From assembly GCA_021792045.1 (NCBI GenBank), contig JAJYVJ010000025.1, positions 1 to 16,959 of the forward strand: a DNA stretch of 16,959 nt, in the 5' to 3' direction. The position numbers and the translations under genes were made by a program. Shown here piece after piece: positions 14,060 through 16,959 of the stretch (the first letter of the stretch is position 1; every line of letters begins with the position of its first letter). The notes below the pieces were generated by a model that saw only the letters and a program-made list of their open reading frames with translations, was not told the origin of the DNA and did not search any database. This DNA is from Thermoplasmata archaeon. Its GTDB lineage: Archaea; Thermoplasmatota; Thermoplasmata; Thermoplasmatales; Thermoplasmataceae.

Positions 14060-15025
14060 TTGCTACTTAGTATTAAGAATCTAAACGTTTCATACAATAC
14101 AGTTGCTGGTAAATATAAAGTTATAGATAATTTGAACTTGGACGTCGAGGAAGGCGAACTGGTTTCTCTTGTTGGAGAATCCGCCAGCGGAAAATCAACA
14201 CTGGGACAAGTAATATCTAGAATGCTACCTCCAGTTGGAATAGCTACGGGGGAGGTAACGCTCGACAGCGTAAATATTCTCAAATTATCTGAAAAAGAGA
14301 TGACAAAATTACGAGGCACAACAGTCTTTATGATTTTCCAGAATCCTTTGAACAGCCTCAATCCAGTAAAAAGAGTTGGAACCCAATTACTTGAGGCACT
14401 TTTCATAAGAAACGAAAGAACGAGACATCAAATGACCGAGGATGATGCTAGAAAGGAGGTTATTGAAGCCATGACCAGTTTGCGTCTTCCTGATCCCGAG
14501 AAAATAATGCTTAGGTATCCTCACGAGCTTTCTGGAGGACAGGTTCAGAGAGTTGTGATTTGCATGGCTCTGTTGCTTCGTCCGAAACTTCTTATTGCAG
14601 ATGAACCAACTACTGCGCTAGATGTAACCATACAGGCACAGGTCATAAAATTGCTAAGGGACCTGAATAAGCAAACGGGACTTTCTATAATATTTATTAC
14701 TCATGATATCGGTCTTGCATATGTCCTTTCTAACAGGATGCTTGTCTTCTACGCAGGCAGAGTTATGGAACTTGGCAAAACCACTGATCTTGTTAAGAAA
14801 CCCATGCACCCATACACTTCCGGCCTTATAGCTAGTATCCCGAGTGCACCAAAGGAGAGTGGACGACTCTATTCTATTCCTGGATCTCCTCCATCGTACT
14901 TGGACCTCCCTAATGGCTGCAAGTTCAATCCAAGATGCAAGTTTGTTTTTAATAAATGCTTAAATGAAGAACCGAATGCCATAGTTACGAATGGCAGGGA
15001 GATAAGGTGCTGGCTATATGAGTGA
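14060..15025 (+). CDS. Peptide ABC transporter ATPase, DppD/OppD type
   Basis: The 321-residue cytoplasmic subunit has Walker A GESASGKST (39-47), Q-loop Q94 (FQNPLNSLNP), signature LSGGQ (157-161), Walker B LLIADE (177-182) and the switch H215 (ITHD). The C-terminal oligopeptide-transporter extension (MHPYTSGLIASIPS onwards) carries four cysteines, C287, C293, C300 and C317, the set that binds an iron-sulfur cluster in some DppD/OppD proteins. Ala replaces the usual Gly within Walker A, which is tolerated. The start is a TTG at 14060, preceded by a GGGTG Shine-Dalgarno sequence nine bases away; no better ATG lies nearby. It overlaps the next gene by 8 bp. Confidence 0.93.
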   Translation: MLLSIKNLNVSYNTVAGKYKVIDNLNLDVEEGELVSLVGESASGKSTLGQVISRMLPPVGIATGEVTLDSVNILKLSEKEMTKLRGTTVFMIFQNPLNSLNPVKRVGTQLLEALFIRNERTRHQMTEDDARKEVIEAMTSLRLPDPEKIMLRYPHELSGGQVQRVVICMALLLRPKLLIADEPTTALDVTIQAQVIKLLRDLNKQTGLSIIFITHDIGLAYVLSNRMLVFYAGRVMELGKTTDLVKKPMHPYTSGLIASIPSAPKESGRLYSIPGSPPSYLDLPNGCKFNPRCKFVFNKCLNEEPNAIVTNGREIRCWLYE

Positions 15026-16025
15026 GATTTGCAGATTAGAAAATGTAGAGAAATATTATCTTGCGCAGAAAAGAGGGTTTATTGATGCACTGGTTGGTGT
15101 TCCCAAAATATTCGTTAAAGCACTTGACGGTGTTACCATTTCTATTCCAAGAGATAAAGTAGTTGCCATAGTTGGGGAAAGTGGTTCTGGAAAAACAACT
15201 ATGGGAAAGGTGTTTACAACCCTGGAAGTTCCGACTAAAGGAGAAGCTTACTTCGAAGGCAAAAAAATACAAAAACAGACATACAGCGATGTGAGGAAAA
15301 ATGTTGACATGGTTTTCCAGAACCCTGCGACTTCGCTTAATCCAAAAATGAAGGTTAAGAATATTGTTCTTGAACCTCTTCTGAATATTCCAAATGACAG
15401 AAAAAAAGAGCTTCTAGCCGAGGCCAAAAGCCGAAGTATGACTTATGAGACTCTTTTGTACAAGAAAGTTGAAGAAGTAATAGAACAGGTTGGCCTGTCA
15501 TACAAGGAAGTTAAAGACAAACAGGCAAGGGAGCTTTCAGGAGGGCAGGTTCAGAGGGTAGCTGTTGCAAAGTCATTAATAAAAAGGCCTGAGCTACTTA
15601 TTCTGGATGAACCGACGTCTGCGCTTGATGAATCTGTCCAGGCACAGGTGCTTAACATACTCGTGGACCTCCAAAGCCAGTACAAATTAACTTATGTCTT
15701 CATTACCCATAATATATTGGTAGCAAAATATATATCAGACTTCATAGTCGTCCTATATGCAGGCAAGGTGGTCGAGTACGGACAGACAAATGATGTCCTT
15801 GCAAAACCGCTTCATCCATATACACAATTGCTGTTAAGTTCTGTCCCAACTACAAGCGTAAAGGATGTAAAGCCCCCAGTTGGAGATGTGCCCAGCCTTA
15901 TAAATTTACCATCTGGATGCAGGTTTCACCCTCGATGCCCATTCGTAATGGAAAAATGCAAAAGTGAAGATCCCCCACTGATCAACTATGGAAATTACCA
16001 GGTAGCCTGCTGGCTGTATGAATAA
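15018..16025 (+). CDS. Peptide ABC transporter ATPase, DppF/OppF type
   Basis: The 335-residue protein is the second ATPase. It has Walker A GESGSGKTT (53-61), Q101 (FQNPATSLNP), LSGGQ (173-177), Walker B LLILDE (193-198) and the switch His H231 in ITHN, where Asn replaces the usual Asp. The C-terminal cysteines C301, C307, C314 and C331 mirror those of the upstream ATPase. It forms the hetero-dimeric motor with it. An unusual feature is a charged helical insertion at about 124-152 (IPNDRKKELLAEAKSRS and on), between the Q-loop region and the signature helix, longer than the equivalent part of its partner. Both ends overlap neighbouring genes by 8 bp, so translation is coupled through the whole operon. 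Confidence 0.93.
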   Translation: MSEICRLENVEKYYLAQKRGFIDALVGVPKIFVKALDGVTISIPRDKVVAIVGESGSGKTTMGKVFTTLEVPTKGEAYFEGKKIQKQTYSDVRKNVDMVFQNPATSLNPKMKVKNIVLEPLLNIPNDRKKELLAEAKSRSMTYETLLYKKVEEVIEQVGLSYKEVKDKQARELSGGQVQRVAVAKSLIKRPELLILDEPTSALDESVQAQVLNILVDLQSQYKLTYVFITHNILVAKYISDFIVVLYAGKVVEYGQTNDVLAKPLHPYTQLLLSSVPTTSVKDVKPPVGDVPSLINLPSGCRFHPRCPFVMEKCKSEDPPLINYGNYQVACWLYE

Positions 16026-16425
16026 ACATGGAATAGAAAAAACGACTCTAAAGAGCGTAATAGCTTTGTTAGTATTCTCCGCGGTCCTAGAAATAAGCGC
16101 GAAGAATCTTACAGATTATCTGATATTCGTGGGGATCTGGTTTGCTATGACTTTAGCTTATGAGGCATACAAGTACTCATCTAAATTTGATTTAACTGCC
16201 GAAGGTATTCAGATGACGACATTCTTTAAGAAAAGCCTGATCTATTATTTTAATATAAAGGATGCTTTTATCATCGAAGGAATGTTACAAAAGAGATTTG
16301 GCCTTTCGTCTGTCTACGTTATAACACCAAGAGGCGCAATTGGTATAAGAGATACCGAAAATGGAAAAAAGCTGTTAAATGATATCGAAGAACACATCGG
16401 AAAAGAAAAGACACTATTTAAGTAG
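16018..16425 (+). CDS. Membrane protein with bacterial PH-like (bPH2/DUF304-like) domain
   Basis: The 135-residue product has two membrane helices (about 11-28 and 33-49, SVIALLVFSAVLEISAK and LIFVGIWFAMTLAY) and then a soluble domain of about 80 residues. The pattern KFDLTAEGIQMTTFFKKSLIYYFNIKDAFI, with a strand pair, then LQKRFGLSSVYVIT and a C-terminal helix, recalls the bPH2 domain found in DUF304 membrane proteins of unknown role. Its ATG lies within the last codons of the second ATPase, an 8-bp overlap, so it is translated as the fifth gene of the transporter operon. A role in assembling or regulating the transporter is plausible but inferred. It is not a substrate-binding protein. Confidence 0.7.
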   Translation: MNKHGIEKTTLKSVIALLVFSAVLEISAKNLTDYLIFVGIWFAMTLAYEAYKYSSKFDLTAEGIQMTTFFKKSLIYYFNIKDAFIIEGMLQKRFGLSSVYVITPRGAIGIRDTENGKKLLNDIEEHIGKEKTLFK

Positions 16426-16477
16426 ACATTTAAAATACAAAATTAAAAATTTTGCTCATAGTGTTGAAAGCTGATGA

Positions 16478-16808
16478 AGCTCATACCCAAGAAGTGGCGC
16501 TCTGTACCGTTGGATAGTGAAGGAGTCTCTGGATAATGAATCCCTCGTGTCAACGGCACAGGATACACTTGTTCAAGAAGGCCTTGAAAATGCATCAGAA
16601 ATGTTTGAGAGTGGCAGCCCATCACTTTACAATTAAAAGGCTTACATTGAATCATGCCAGAGGAGACTGAAGAGGGCAAACGTTATAGAAAGCTTGAATC
16701 TTGAATTCAAAAGACGCACCAGAAAGAAGATATACCAATATGGAATTAATTAAGGTTGTGCAGGATCTTTTCGAAATTACAGCAAATCAGTACGCATTCG
16801 ATGATTAA
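16478..16808 (+). pseudogene. Decayed IS256/Mutator-type transposase, C-terminal remnant
   Basis: One frame (16478-16753) reads through LVQEGLENASEMFES, an in-frame TAA at 16634-16636, and then QRRLKRANVIESLNLEFKRRTRK. This matches the family's RLRTTNxxERLNxExxRRTR region near the transposase C-terminus. After another stop at 16751, the +1 frame from 16740 gives MELIKVVQDLFEITANQY to a TAA at 16806, resembling the family's last helix. So the gene has at least one nonsense and one frameshift change and no N-terminal part: the catalytic residues that lie earlier are missing. No terminal inverted repeat was found. The call rests on pattern memory; the RRTR segment is the strongest evidence. Confidence 0.65.
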
Positions 16809-16959
16809 TAAAGTTAATTGATTTTAAATCCTTCCCTGATCGTTTTAGCTAATTTATGACCAGACGTTGCAATGTCCTATTATCAACTCCTCCTGACCAC
16901 TGCATAACTAAAGGGCCTCTATAAAAAAACTGCCATATTTCAACAGAAATCTATTTGAA
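16809..16959. other. Right-edge stretch, nothing certain
   Basis: No confident gene is seen. On the minus strand an open frame ends at a TAG near 16857 and includes FFYRGPLVMQWSGGVDNRTL, but it has an upstream in-frame stop near 16951 and no promoter, so it could be a decayed gene tail or chance. No repeat or RNA structure was found. Confidence 0.3.

Overview
The window looks like chromosomal DNA of an acidophilic archaeon of the Thermoplasmatales (Thermoplasma, Ferroplasma or Cuniculiplasma type). The signs are AT-rich TATA boxes about 26 bp before many start codons (leaderless transcription), the archaea-only tRNA methyltransferase Trm56, a gluconate-dehydratase-like enolase-superfamily enzyme of the kind used in the non-phosphorylative Entner-Doudoroff route, a Ta0938-like zinc protein, tRNAs without encoded CCA, and a canonical archaeal C/D box guide RNA. 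The genus cannot be fixed from the sequence alone.

Layout. 275-1466: an overlapping pair, a zinc-finger/TenA-PqqC-like protein and a small zinc protein. 1516-1964: tRNA-Pro(UGG) on the minus strand, a C/D box sRNA on the plus strand and a palindromic promoter. 1965-4315: an M20 (ACY1L2-like) peptidase converging on a gluconate-dehydratase-like enzyme. 4468-5606: a rhodanese converging on a SAM methyltransferase. 5663-8365: aconitase, transcribed divergently from the methyltransferase. 8465-9959: a small conserved-looking unknown, a two-HTH regulator and Trm56. 10116-11366: tRNA-Asn(GUU) and a GT4 glycosyltransferase. 11411-11803: two abutting tiny helical genes on the minus strand. 12086-16425: a dipeptide/oligopeptide ABC transporter operon (two permeases, two ATPases, no binding protein) with a translationally coupled membrane PH-like protein. 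16478-16808: a decayed IS256/Mutator-type transposase.

How the parts work together. The transporter, the M20 peptidase, the sugar-acid dehydratase and aconitase fit a heterotroph living on peptides and sugars, feeding the TCA cycle. The tRNAs, Trm56 and the C/D box sRNA form an RNA-maturation theme: the sRNA D' guide fits archaeal 16S rRNA helix 27 by 11 Watson-Crick pairs, as I recall that sequence, predicting 2'-O-methylation of G902 (E. coli numbering). The sRNA is the strongest non-protein discovery here. No CRISPR array, complete mobile element or obvious defence system was seen.
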